NCBI GenBank assembly: GCA_021325145.1
Contig: JAJPHR010000049.1
Coordinates: 62,001-126,000, forward strand
Reading direction: 5' to 3'
DNA length: 64,000 nt
Source of the DNA: Verrucomicrobiota bacterium
Lineage (GTDB): Bacteria > Verrucomicrobiota > Verrucomicrobiia > Limisphaerales > Pedosphaeraceae
Shown here: positions 16,889 through 25,117 of the stretch, piece after piece
Layout: the number at the start of each line of letters is the position of its first letter
How positions within the stretch are numbered: the first letter of the stretch is position 1
Made by a program: the position numbers and the translations under genes
The notes under the pieces: generated by a model
The model's database searches: none
Seen by the model: only the letters and a program-made list of their open reading frames with translations
What the model was told of the DNA's origin: nothing

Positions 16889-18238
16889 ATGCACTCAGAC
16901 TGGAGAAACTCACGCGCCTTTGGAGCGGCCCTTTTGCTATTTGTTATTACCACTCCGTTGCTGGCGGACGATTGGCCGCAATGGCTCGGGCCGCAGCGGG
17001 ATAGTGTATGGCGCGAAACAGGCATCGTGGAGAAATTCCCGACGGGCGGCCCGCCAGTCCGATGGCGAACTCCTGTCGGCAGCGGGTATGCCGGGCCAGC
17101 GGTGGCACAGGGGCGGGTTTATTTGATGGACCGGCAGCTTGCCAAGGGCGCGAGCAACCCGAGCGATCCGTTCAAGCAAGGTATCATTCCCGGCACGGAA
17201 CGCATCCTGTGCCTGGACGAGACGACCGGCAAGATTCTTTGGCAGCACGAATACGATTGTCCTTACACAATGAGTTATCCCGCCGGTCCACGCGCGACGC
17301 CGCTCGTGCATGACGGCAAGGTTTATACGCTTGGCGGCGAAGGCGATCTGTTCTGTCTGGACGCAAAGGACGGCAAGGTCGTTTGGTCGCGCGCATTGAA
17401 GAAAGATTACGGCATTCCCACACCGCTGTGGGGTTTTGCGGGATGTCCGCTCCTGGACGGAAACCGGCTCATCTGCCTCGTGGGTGGTTCGAACTCCACC
17501 GCGGTTGCGTTCGACAAAGATGACGGCAAGGAAATCTGGCGCAGCCTCACCGCCAAGGAACCAGGATATTGCTCCCCTGCCCTTTTCACCGCCGGCGGCA
17601 AGCGACAACTCATCATCTGGCACCCCGAATCCGTCAACTCGCTGAACCCGGAGACTGGCGAAGTTTATTGGTCTGAACCATCCAAGATTCGTTCCGGCAT
17701 GACCATCGCCACGCCACGCAAGATGGATGACCTGCTGTACCTCACTTGCTTTTACAACGGCTCGATGGCGCTTCACCTCGACGCCGCAAAGCCCGCCGAG
17801 ACGCTACTCTGGCAAAGCAAAAAAGTAAGCGAAACGGATACAGACGCGCTGCATTGCACCATGAGCACGCCGTTCCTGGAAGACGGCTACATCTACGGCG
17901 TGTGCAGCTACGGCCAGTTGCGCTGCCTGAAAGCGGACACCGGGGAACGGCTTTGGGAAACGCTGACCGCAACCACTCCCGACGATAAGAAAATGCGGTG
18001 GGCCAACGCCTTCCTTGTCAAAAACGGCGACCGCTTCTTCCTATTCAACGAGAAAGGCGATTTGATCATCGCGAAACTCACGCCCAAGGCTTACGAAGAA
18101 ATCAGCCGCGCGCATTTGCTCGACCCCACGAACACGTTGCCTGGCCGTGAAGTCGTCTGGTCGCATCCCGCCTTCGCCGACCGCTGCGTGTTCGCGCGGA
18201 ACGACAAGGAGATTATTTGTGTCAACCTTGCCCAATAA
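16889..18238 (+). CDS. secreted PQQ-type beta-propeller protein
   Basis: A 449-residue protein with a signal peptide (about 1-27, ending LLADDWPQW) and a PQQ-like eight-bladed-type propeller. Repeats such as RILCLDETTGKILWQHEYD, LFCLDAKDGKVVWSRAL and AFDKDDGKEIWR each fill a blade. The WPQWLGPQRDSVWRE start is typical of verrucomicrobial and planctomycete members. Such proteins are usually binding scaffolds, and no dehydrogenase residues can be assigned. It is preceded by a 240-base divergent intergenic region in which I see no gene. Confidence 0.82.
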   Translation: MHSDWRNSRAFGAALLLFVITTPLLADDWPQWLGPQRDSVWRETGIVEKFPTGGPPVRWRTPVGSGYAGPAVAQGRVYLMDRQLAKGASNPSDPFKQGIIPGTERILCLDETTGKILWQHEYDCPYTMSYPAGPRATPLVHDGKVYTLGGEGDLFCLDAKDGKVVWSRALKKDYGIPTPLWGFAGCPLLDGNRLICLVGGSNSTAVAFDKDDGKEIWRSLTAKEPGYCSPALFTAGGKRQLIIWHPESVNSLNPETGEVYWSEPSKIRSGMTIATPRKMDDLLYLTCFYNGSMALHLDAAKPAETLLWQSKKVSETDTDALHCTMSTPFLEDGYIYGVCSYGQLRCLKADTGERLWETLTATTPDDKKMRWANAFLVKNGDRFFLFNEKGDLIIAKLTPKAYEEISRAHLLDPTNTLPGREVVWSHPAFADRCVFARNDKEIICVNLAQ

Positions 18239-18277
18239 GTCCCAGTCTTAGTCTAAAAATCCCGGCACTCGGTTGTT

Positions 18278-18297
18278 GGCATGGGGCATGGGGCATG
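18278..18297. repeat. three tandem GGCATGG units
   Basis: The 7-base unit GGCATGG is repeated about three times between the PQQ protein and vapB. It is too short for a CRISPR or operator claim and is noted only as simple repeat DNA. Confidence 0.5.
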
Positions 18298-18337
18298 TTA
18301 GGTTTGTTTTTTAGAGAAGCATAGGTCGAGTATCATT

Positions 18338-18568
18338 ATGGAAACCGCTACCGTCATTCGTGAAGGTGAGTTCCAAACCGTTCGCCTGCCGAAAGGGTTT
18401 CACCTGTCCACACCTACTGTGGGCGTACGCCATGAAGGCGAAGCGATTGTCTTGGAACCACTGAGGCCGGCAGCTTGGCCCGAGGGCTTCTTTGATTCGA
18501 TCCACATTACGGACCCCGCTTTCGTCCGGCCTGACCAAGGCCAATTGCCGCTGGTGAAATCACTGTAG
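18338..18568 (+). CDS. vapB: VapB-type antitoxin
   Basis: A 76-residue protein with an AbrB/VapB-like N-terminal strand region (VIREGEFQTVRLPKGFHL), which in this family forms the DNA-binding dimer, and a C-terminal tail (about 50-76) that would wrap the toxin. The PIN-domain toxin gene begins 5 bases downstream. That arrangement, size and order are those of a vapBC operon. The pair is probably autoregulated by binding the short upstream region, but no convincing palindrome was identified. Confidence 0.82.
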   Translation: METATVIREGEFQTVRLPKGFHLSTPTVGVRHEGEAIVLEPLRPAAWPEGFFDSIHITDPAFVRPDQGQLPLVKSL

Positions 18569-18573
18569 CGGCC

Positions 18574-18969
18574 ATGCTCTACCTGCTCGATACCGATACC
18601 TGCATCGGCGTGCTCCGCCAACGTGCGGGCATGGTGCAACGTCTGAGCCAGTTGGCCCCAATGGATTGCGCCGTCTCAATGGTGACGGTCTATGAGCTTT
18701 TCTGCGGACTGGCCAAAGCGCAAGACCCGGCGAAGGAGCGGCAAAAGGTCGAGCGCTTTATTTCCACTGTGATCGAATTGGCACTGGACCATCCAAGCGC
18801 TGAAGCTGCTGCGAAGGTTCGGGCGGACTTAGAGCGCCAAGGCAACCTCATCGGACCGTACGACTTGCTCATCGCAGGGCAGGCATTAGCCAATGGGCTT
18901 ACGCTTGTTACCAACAACGTTCGTGAATTCCAGCGCGTTACTGGGCTGAACTTGCAATCCTGGCCGTGA
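18574..18969 (+). CDS. vapC: VapC-type PIN-domain ribonuclease toxin
   Basis: A 131-residue PIN-domain protein, expected to be a Mg-dependent RNase held in check by VapB. The acidic active-site residues read as Asp6 (YLLDTD), Glu41 (VYELFCGL) and Asp97 (GPYDLLIAG). The C-terminal TNNVREF motif is present, and nothing suggests inactivation. Many VapC toxins cut initiator tRNA or rRNA, but the target here is unknown. It converges on the pyruvate carboxylase gene with only 19 bases between stops. Confidence 0.88.
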   Translation: MLYLLDTDTCIGVLRQRAGMVQRLSQLAPMDCAVSMVTVYELFCGLAKAQDPAKERQKVERFISTVIELALDHPSAEAAAKVRADLERQGNLIGPYDLLIAGQALANGLTLVTNNVREFQRVTGLNLQSWP

Positions 18970-18988
18970 GTTTTCTTTGCTCTCTGTC

Positions 18989-21900
18989 TCACTCCTTGAT
19001 CAACACCAGCAAGTCCTTGCTCTCGACCGAATCGCCGACTTTCACATGGACGTCCTGCACGGTGCCGCTGCATTGGGCGTAGATGGTGGTTTGCATCTTC
19101 ATCGCTTCCATCGTGATGAGCTTGTCGCCTTTGGCGACTTTGGTGCCGACACTGACGGCGAGTGAGGTGATCAAGCCGGGAATCGGCGCGCCGACCTGCG
19201 CGGGAATGGCCGGGTCGGCTTTCAAGCGAGGTTTTACTTTGGATGGCACCGAACGATCCACGATCGTGGTCTGCCGCGACACGCCATTAAGTTCGCACAA
19301 CACGGTCCGCCGTCCGTCCGCATCGAGCGGACTGACGTTCACGAGCCGAATGAACAGGGTCTTGCCTTCCTCGATGCTCACCGAGATTTCCTCGCCCAAA
19401 CGCAAACCGTAAAAGAAAGCCAGCGTCGGCAGGACAGAGAGGTCGCTGTAATCCCGGGCGTAACGAGCGAACTCTATGAACACTTCGGGGTACATCAAGT
19501 AACTGAACAGTTCGTCGTCGGTGACATCACGCTTGAGCCGGGCCGCAAGGTCAGCCTTGGCTTTTTTAAGATTCAGCGGCGGCAAGGATTCGCCGGGCCG
19601 CCCCTTGAGCGGTTTGCGATCGCCCAGCACCACCTCCTGCAGCTTCTTCGGCCACCCTCCAACCGGCTGCCCCAGGCCGCCCATGAGCATGTCGATCACA
19701 GATTCCGGAAAGGGCGTTGCGCCCGGCTGAAGATTCAGCACATCCGCGGGCCGGATGCCGCGCGTGATGAGAAACATGGTCATGTCGCCCACGACCTTGC
19801 TGCTGGGCGTCACCTTGACGATGTCGCCAAAGAGTTGGTTGACCTCCGCGTAAGTGCGGGCGATTTCCGGCCAGCGATTCCCCAAGCCCATGCTGGCCGC
19901 CTGTTCCTTCAGGTTCGTGTACTGGCCACCGGGCATTTCGTGCAGATAGACTTCCGCGCTGCCGCTTTTGGGCGCGCTGTCAAAGAGCGCGTAGGCCGGC
20001 CGCACCTGTTCCCAGTAATCCGAAAACTCGTTCAAGGCCGCAAGATCGAGTCCCGTGTCGCGTGGGCTGTGCTCAACCGCCGCCACCACCGAGTTCAGGT
20101 TCGGCTGGCTGGTCGAGCCGGACATCGAGGCCAGCGCCAAGTCCACGATATCGACTTGCGCGTCGTTGGCTTCCAACACCGAGGCCGCCGCCACGCCGCT
20201 CGTGTCATGGGTGTGGAAATGGATCGGGATGCCAATCTCCTCCTTGAGCGCCTTCACCAGTTGATAAGCGGCATAGGGACGGCACAAACCGGCCATGTCC
20301 TTGATCGCAAGGAAATGCGCGCCCATTTTCTCCAACTCCTTTGCAAATTTGATGTAGTACTTGAGCGAATATTTCGAGCGCTTCGGGTCAAGGATGTCTC
20401 CGGTATAACAAATGGCCGCTTCGCACACCGCATGCGTTTCCTGCACCGCTTCCATGGCGACCTGAAGGTTGGGCGCGTAATTCAGCGAATCGAAGATGCG
20501 AAAGATATCGATGCCCGCCTCGGCCGCGTGCTTGACGAACCCAGCCACCACGTTGTCCGGATAATTGGAGTAGCCGACGGCATTCGAACCGCGGAAGAGC
20601 ATTTGGAAGCAGATGTTGGGAATCCGCTCGCGCAACTGCCGCAGGCGCAACCAGGGATCCTCATGGAGGAAACGCATGGCGGTGTCGAACGTCGCGCCGC
20701 CCCACATTTCCAGGCTGAACAGTTGCGGCGTGCGCCGGGCGATGGCGTTGGCCACCGCGAGCATGTCATACGTCCGCACGCGCGTGGCGAGCAGGGATTG
20801 GTGGGCGTCGCGGAAAGTGGTGTCCGTGACCAACAGGCGTTTTTGTTTCAGCGCCCACTCGGCGAACTTTTTGGGGCCAAGTTCCAGGAGTAACTGCCGC
20901 GTGCCGGGCGGCGGTGTTTGCTTGTGGTCATAGTTGGGCAGGGTCACTTGAGGCAGCGACTCCTTCAAAATGCGCCCTTTAGCCTGGGGATTGCCGTTGA
21001 CGATAACGTCGGCGAGGAAGGCCAGCAGTTTCGTGGCCCGGTCACGGCGGGGCTTGAACTGAAACAGTTCCGGCGTCGTGTCGATGAGCGTCGTGGTGGC
21101 CGCGCCGGCGCGAAAGACGGGATTGTGAATGACGTTTTCGAGAAACGGGATGTTGGTCTTCACGCCACGGATGCGGAATTCGCGCAACGCGCGGTCCATG
21201 CGCTGCAAGGCCAGCCCGAAATCGCGCCCCGAGGCCGTCACTTTCACGAGCAGCGAATCATAAAAGGGAGTGATCACACTGCCGGCGGTGCCCATGCCGC
21301 CGTCCAGGCGAATGCCAAACCCGCCCGCCGAACGGTAGGTAAGTATCCGGCCATAATCCGGCGTGAACTTGTTCTCCGGATCCTCGGTGGTGATGCGGCA
21401 TTGGACCGCAACGCCATTGCGCGGGATTTCCGCTTGCGGCGGCAGATCCAGTTCGGGACCGTGCAGCGAATGCCCTTGCGCGATGAGGATTTGCGCGCGA
21501 ACAAGATCAATACCGGTGATGACTTCGGTCACCGTGTGCTCGACCTGAATGCGCGGGTTCATCTCGATGAAGAACCAGGCGTTCGTGTCGAGATCGAGCA
21601 GAAACTCAACCGTGCCGGCGTTATCATAGCGGATTTCCCGGCAGATTTTCGCCGCCGCCTCACACAGTTCCTGGCGCACGCGCGGTTCGAGGGCCACGGA
21701 CGGGGCGATTTCAATCACCTTTTGGTGCCGGCGTTGCACGGAACAATCGCGCTCATGCAAATGCAGGACGTGCCCGTGCTGGTCGCCGAGCACCTGTACC
21801 TCAATGTGTTTGGCGCGGGGAATGTACTTTTCCAGAAAGACGGCGGGGTTCCCAAAAGCGCGGCCCGCTTCGTTGCGCGCTTCATCCAGCAGGGCGGCGA

Positions 21901-22483
21901 GGTCAGCGGGCTTGGTCACCACCCGCATGCCGCGGCCACCGCCACCGAACGCGGCTTTGATGATCAGCGGGAAACCGATTTCCTTCGCAATCCTAAGCGC
22001 TTCGGCGCGGTCCTCGACCGGGTTTTCGGTGCCCGGCAGCGTGGGCACGCCCACCTTTTGGGCCAGCGCGCGCGCCGCCGTTTTGTCGCCCATCAAGCGA
22101 AGCAATTCCGGGCGCGGCCCAACAAAAGTTAGGCCGGCATCCCGGCAGGCCTGCGCGAAATCCGGGTTTTCCGAAAGGAATCCATAGCCCGGATGAATGA
22201 GGTCCACATCCTTTTCCCGGGCGAGCGCGACAATGCCGGGGATGTCGAGATATGCGCCCACCGGCCCTTTGCCCTCGCCGACCAAATAGGCTTCGTCCGC
22301 TTTGAACCGATGGACCGTCAACCGATCCTCCAGCGCGTAAATGGCCACCGTACGCAGGCCCAACTCCGTGGCCGCGCGAAAGACGCGAATGGCGATTTCA
22401 CTGCGATTGGCGACCAGCAGCTTTTTAAACTGCGGCGTCGATTCGGACACTGTGGCGGTTGCTTTGGCTTTGCCTAGGCTCAT
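18989..22483 (-). CDS. pyc: pyruvate carboxylase
   Basis: A single-chain biotin enzyme of 1164 residues that makes oxaloacetate from pyruvate and bicarbonate with ATP. Domains in order are: biotin carboxylase (about 18-475, FGGGGRGMRVV ATP-grasp loop, FIEMNPRIQVEHTVTE), carboxyltransferase (about 550-830, TTFRDAHQSLLATRVRT, metal-site HFHTHDTSG), PC tetramerisation region, and the C-terminal biotinyl domain with ITMEAMKMQTT, where Lys1129 is biotinylated. Length and order are those of the alpha-4 enzyme. It supplies anaplerotic carbon. The gene stands alone. Confidence 0.96.
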   Translation of the reverse strand: MSLGKAKATATVSESTPQFKKLLVANRSEIAIRVFRAATELGLRTVAIYALEDRLTVHRFKADEAYLVGEGKGPVGAYLDIPGIVALAREKDVDLIHPGYGFLSENPDFAQACRDAGLTFVGPRPELLRLMGDKTAARALAQKVGVPTLPGTENPVEDRAEALRIAKEIGFPLIIKAAFGGGGRGMRVVTKPADLAALLDEARNEAGRAFGNPAVFLEKYIPRAKHIEVQVLGDQHGHVLHLHERDCSVQRRHQKVIEIAPSVALEPRVRQELCEAAAKICREIRYDNAGTVEFLLDLDTNAWFFIEMNPRIQVEHTVTEVITGIDLVRAQILIAQGHSLHGPELDLPPQAEIPRNGVAVQCRITTEDPENKFTPDYGRILTYRSAGGFGIRLDGGMGTAGSVITPFYDSLLVKVTASGRDFGLALQRMDRALREFRIRGVKTNIPFLENVIHNPVFRAGAATTTLIDTTPELFQFKPRRDRATKLLAFLADVIVNGNPQAKGRILKESLPQVTLPNYDHKQTPPPGTRQLLLELGPKKFAEWALKQKRLLVTDTTFRDAHQSLLATRVRTYDMLAVANAIARRTPQLFSLEMWGGATFDTAMRFLHEDPWLRLRQLRERIPNICFQMLFRGSNAVGYSNYPDNVVAGFVKHAAEAGIDIFRIFDSLNYAPNLQVAMEAVQETHAVCEAAICYTGDILDPKRSKYSLKYYIKFAKELEKMGAHFLAIKDMAGLCRPYAAYQLVKALKEEIGIPIHFHTHDTSGVAAASVLEANDAQVDIVDLALASMSGSTSQPNLNSVVAAVEHSPRDTGLDLAALNEFSDYWEQVRPAYALFDSAPKSGSAEVYLHEMPGGQYTNLKEQAASMGLGNRWPEIARTYAEVNQLFGDIVKVTPSSKVVGDMTMFLITRGIRPADVLNLQPGATPFPESVIDMLMGGLGQPVGGWPKKLQEVVLGDRKPLKGRPGESLPPLNLKKAKADLAARLKRDVTDDELFSYLMYPEVFIEFARYARDYSDLSVLPTLAFFYGLRLGEEISVSIEEGKTLFIRLVNVSPLDADGRRTVLCELNGVSRQTTIVDRSVPSKVKPRLKADPAIPAQVGAPIPGLITSLAVSVGTKVAKGDKLITMEAMKMQTTIYAQCSGTVQDVHVKVGDSVESKDLLVLIKE

Positions 22484-22598
22484 AAGTTCGCGCGGTTATA
22501 TAAACGAGCACCGCGAGGATGGCAAAGCATTCCGCTCGGCCGGAGCAAAAAGGCAACTGCCCAAAGAATGCCCAGGCAGAATGGCTGGTGCCCATGGC

Positions 22599-22639
22599 GG
22601 CACGCTTCCAGCGTACCGGTGAAAGCGGCTTCCAGCCGC
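22599..22639. repeat. two tandem small hairpins with TTCCA loops
   Basis: Two adjacent hairpins share the loop TTCCA. The first (22599-22617) has arms GGCACGC and GCGTACC with one mismatch. The second (22625-22639) has arms GCGGC and GCCGC. They lie in the 281-base gap between pyc and the receiver-protein gene and look like REP-type elements. Confidence 0.6.
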
Positions 22640-22704
22640 GTGGCAACATCCCGTGGTAGTAATGCCAAGCTGCGCTCATGGGTACTTTACCGAAAGAAAT
22701 TTCG

Positions 22705-22732
22705 TTGCAGTTTTTGAAAAAATCCCTACTGT
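22705..22732 (+). promoter_or_regulatory. candidate promoter of the receiver-domain gene
   Basis: TTGCAG (22705-22710) and TACTGT (22727-22732) with a 16-base spacer form a plausible -35/-10 pair about 40 bases before the gene. This comes from sequence inspection only. Confidence 0.3.
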
Positions 22733-22773
22733 AGGACCAAGGAAGCTGGCCATCATATTTTATTATGCGGCTT

Positions 22774-23238
22774 ATGGAAACCCGAACCATCCTGGTGGCA
22801 GAGGACGATGAGAATGACGTTTTCTTGATGCGCCGCGCATTCGCGCAGGCACATTCGCAGGCGGCGTTGCAGTTTGTTTCGAACGGCGAGGAGGCGCTCG
22901 CCTATTTGCGGGGCAACGGTTTGTATGCCGCCCGCGACCAATTTCCCTTTCCCGCGCTGCTGCTGCTCGACCTGAAAATGCCTCGTAAGAACGGGCTGGA
23001 GGTTTTGGAAGTCATTCGCGCGGACCCGGACTTGAAAACGCTCACAGTGGTTGTGTTTACCGCGTCCAACCAGGAGCGGGACATCAATCTGGCGCTGGGC
23101 CTGGGCGCAAACTCGTACTTGGTAAAACCCTCGAAGCCCGAAGCGCTCTCGTCGTTGCTGCATCGGGTGGAGGACTATTGGCTGACACTGAACCAGGGCC
23201 GCAGCATGACCAAGCGAGCGATTCACTCGCCAGTCTGA
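22774..23238 (+). CDS. single-domain response regulator (Rcp1-like receiver)
   Basis: A stand-alone CheY-like receiver protein of 154 residues from the ATG at 22774. A second ATG three codons upstream, at 22765, is also possible. The acidic pocket is VAEDDEND. The phospho-acceptor Asp is in LLLLDLKMPRKNG, the conserved Thr in VVVFTAS and the Lys in YLVKPSK. There is no output domain. The form resembles receivers that work with phytochrome-type or hybrid histidine kinases through protein contact. No kinase gene is adjacent, so the partner is unknown. Confidence 0.88.
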   Translation: METRTILVAEDDENDVFLMRRAFAQAHSQAALQFVSNGEEALAYLRGNGLYAARDQFPFPALLLLDLKMPRKNGLEVLEVIRADPDLKTLTVVVFTASNQERDINLALGLGANSYLVKPSKPEALSSLLHRVEDYWLTLNQGRSMTKRAIHSPV

Positions 23239-23267
23239 GGCGGCGCCTCACCTTGATTTTCCAAACG

Positions 23268-24263
23268 TCAGTTCCACGGCAGCCGTTTTCGAATCGCCCA
23301 ATAAGTCTCGGGCGGCTCCGCGAGCGTTGCGAGTCGCGCCAGCGTGGCCGGATCCAACTCAACCGCATCGGCGTTCAGATTCGAACGCAACTGGGCTGCG
23401 CTGGCGGCTCCACTCAGCACGCAATCTGTGAACGGCTGCGCGAGACATGCGGCGAGAGCCAGCGCATCGATTGAGATATTGCGACTGGCCGCTTCGCTCC
23501 GCAGGAGCGCAAGGCTGGCGGCGAAGGCCGGATCTCGATTGCGTTGGGTCAGGCGGCCGTTGGCCAGAGCTTCTTTGATCAAAACGCCCAGGCCGGCATT
23601 TTTGGCCTCGGAAAGCGCCGGGCCGACGGATGGCTCAAGCAGGTTCCAGGTGGCCTCGACCACTTGGAACAAGCGCATTCCATCGACGTTCACAGCCATT
23701 GCCTGGCGTAAAGTCGCGGCCTGTCCTGGACCGGTGATGGTAAGGCCGATGCGCACGCCCCGGCTTTTAAGCCGCGCCAATTCGTCCAGGACAGCCGCAT
23801 TTTCCAGCGCTCCACTTTCAATGGTGGCAGAATGGATTTGATAAAGATCAAGATAATTGCCCAACAAAGCCTGGGTTTCCGTCCATTGCCGTTGTAGAAC
23901 CGGAAGGGTGTGGTCCTTGACTTCATGCACCTCCGCGCTGGCCCGCCAGCCGGCGGTGTAGATGTAACCCCATTTGGAGCCGATCACGATATCACCACGC
24001 GCGATGGAGCGCGAAGCGAGCCAGGAACTGAGGAATTTCTCGGCCAAGCCGTACGACCGCGCGGCATCGAAGTAACGGACACCCGCGCGCCAGGCCTCAT
24101 CCAGAACGGCGTGGGCGTGCTGTTCCATGGCGGCTTCGTTGTAATTACCGCCGAGGTCCTCCGCGTGCGCAAGGTTGATGTACCCGGGACGCCCAAGCGC
24201 AGCCAACCCCAGACCAATGCGCGACACACTCAACCCGGTGCCGCCCAGAACGGACATTTTCAT
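23268..24263 (-). CDS. aldo/keto reductase family oxidoreductase
   Basis: An NAD(P)H-dependent reductase of the aldo/keto reductase superfamily, about 331 residues from the ATG at 24263. The frame continues to 24302, and a further ATG lies at 24257. The catalytic tetrad is readable as Asp and Tyr in FDAARSYG, Lys in VIGSKWGY and His in LYQIHSAT. The C-terminal LAACLAQPFTDCVLSGAAS segment fits the cofactor-binding region. The substrate is unknown. The gene converges on the receiver gene and is transcribed divergently from the zinc-ribbon gene. Confidence 0.85.
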   Translation of the reverse strand: MKMSVLGGTGLSVSRIGLGLAALGRPGYINLAHAEDLGGNYNEAAMEQHAHAVLDEAWRAGVRYFDAARSYGLAEKFLSSWLASRSIARGDIVIGSKWGYIYTAGWRASAEVHEVKDHTLPVLQRQWTETQALLGNYLDLYQIHSATIESGALENAAVLDELARLKSRGVRIGLTITGPGQAATLRQAMAVNVDGMRLFQVVEATWNLLEPSVGPALSEAKNAGLGVLIKEALANGRLTQRNRDPAFAASLALLRSEAASRNISIDALALAACLAQPFTDCVLSGAASAAQLRSNLNADAVELDPATLARLATLAEPPETYWAIRKRLPWN

Positions 24264-24502
24264 TGCTATTACATTCTCACGGCGCGGCTTGGGCGCAATC
24301 AAAGGTTTCGATTTCCTGGTTATAAAAAGATATGTCTCATCTTTGCGACCTTGCGTCTCTGCGCCTTTGCGTTAAATCCCGATCAAAGTTGCGTTCCGTC
24401 GGAAGGACAGGCGTACGAAAAGCGGGGCGGAGAATAGGTCCGGCCCTGCTTTTTGTACGCTTGAAACTTTCCTACGCTTGTGTTGTTTATTATGTGTCAA
24501 CG

Positions 24503-24739
24503 ATGCCGCTTTACGAATACGAATTGTGCGAGGGCGACTGCAAGGTTTGCGGCGGGCGCTTCACTTTGCGCCGGCCACTGGACGCCCAGGAATTGACCCG
24601 CTGCCCGGCTTGCAAAAAGCCGGTGCGCAAGCTCATTTCCACTTTCAACTCGCCTAAACGCGTTTCCCTCACCGACGCCAAAAAAGCCGGGTTCAAGGTG
24701 TACAAGAAAATCGGCAAGGGCGAATACGAACGGCAGTAG
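24503..24739 (+). CDS. FmdB-like zinc-ribbon protein
   Basis: A small protein of 78 residues from the ATG at 24503. The longer open frame to 24332 has no recognisable protein content. It begins MPLYEYELCEGDCKVCGG, the usual MP.YEY..C start of FmdB regulatory-protein-like zinc ribbons, followed by a second CxxC (RCPACKKPV). Four cysteines could hold one zinc. The first knuckle has an extra Cys compared with the common pattern. The role is unknown, though FmdB-like proteins have been proposed as regulators. Confidence 0.72.
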   Translation: MPLYEYELCEGDCKVCGGRFTLRRPLDAQELTRCPACKKPVRKLISTFNSPKRVSLTDAKKAGFKVYKKIGKGEYERQ

Positions 24740-25117
24740 CCCCGGCTCGGTTGGCTCTGGAATCTGCTTGTCCCCGTTGGGCGACCCATCTGCGGAATGA
24801 GTGATTATGCGGGCCTCCGGTTCTGGCGATCAGGTTACTTTGTCTGGATTTTGGGACGGGTCCAGAGGAGGGTATAAGAAAGAAACACCAAGCATCAATT
24901 AGCGGAAGGGATCATCTGGCATTGGTGATTTGTTGTTGGTCATTAATCAAGGCGTGCCGTTTGCGTCTGAGAACGGTCAAATGAACGGTAACTGCGCCCG
25001 GGCTGTCAATGCTTCGAAGGCGCGGCGACCCGGAATCGCCGCGCTGAGGAGCGAGGTTTGAGGCGCGAATTTTACGCTGGCCAAAGTGGTTGAAACAGTG
25101 CATCTTAGGGCAAATCA
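24740..25117. other. 378-base intergenic region with repeat remnants
   Basis: No gene is seen. The region contains AAACACCAAGCATCAA at about 24884 and GGTGATTTGTTGTTGGTCA near 24925, which look like decayed members of the CACCAA repeat family at 14796-14925. It also contains a perfect 9-base-arm hairpin at 25020-25044. Confidence 0.5.
25020..25044. repeat. REP-like hairpin
   Basis: GCGCGGCGA (25020-25028) and TCGCCGCGC (25036-25044) are perfect inverted arms with a 7-base loop, 73 bases before the start of the MoxR-operon membrane protein. It has no T-run, so it is more likely a dispersed palindrome than a terminator. Confidence 0.6.

Noticed and set aside
17485..17502. GTGGTTCGAACTCCACC resembling a tRNA T arm
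   Set aside because: It lies in the PQQ-propeller coding sequence and has no other tRNA elements.
18278..18297. GGCATGG triplet as a possible VapB operator
   Set aside because: It is a direct repeat without dyad symmetry and is about 40 bases from the vapB start. There is no basis for calling it an operator.
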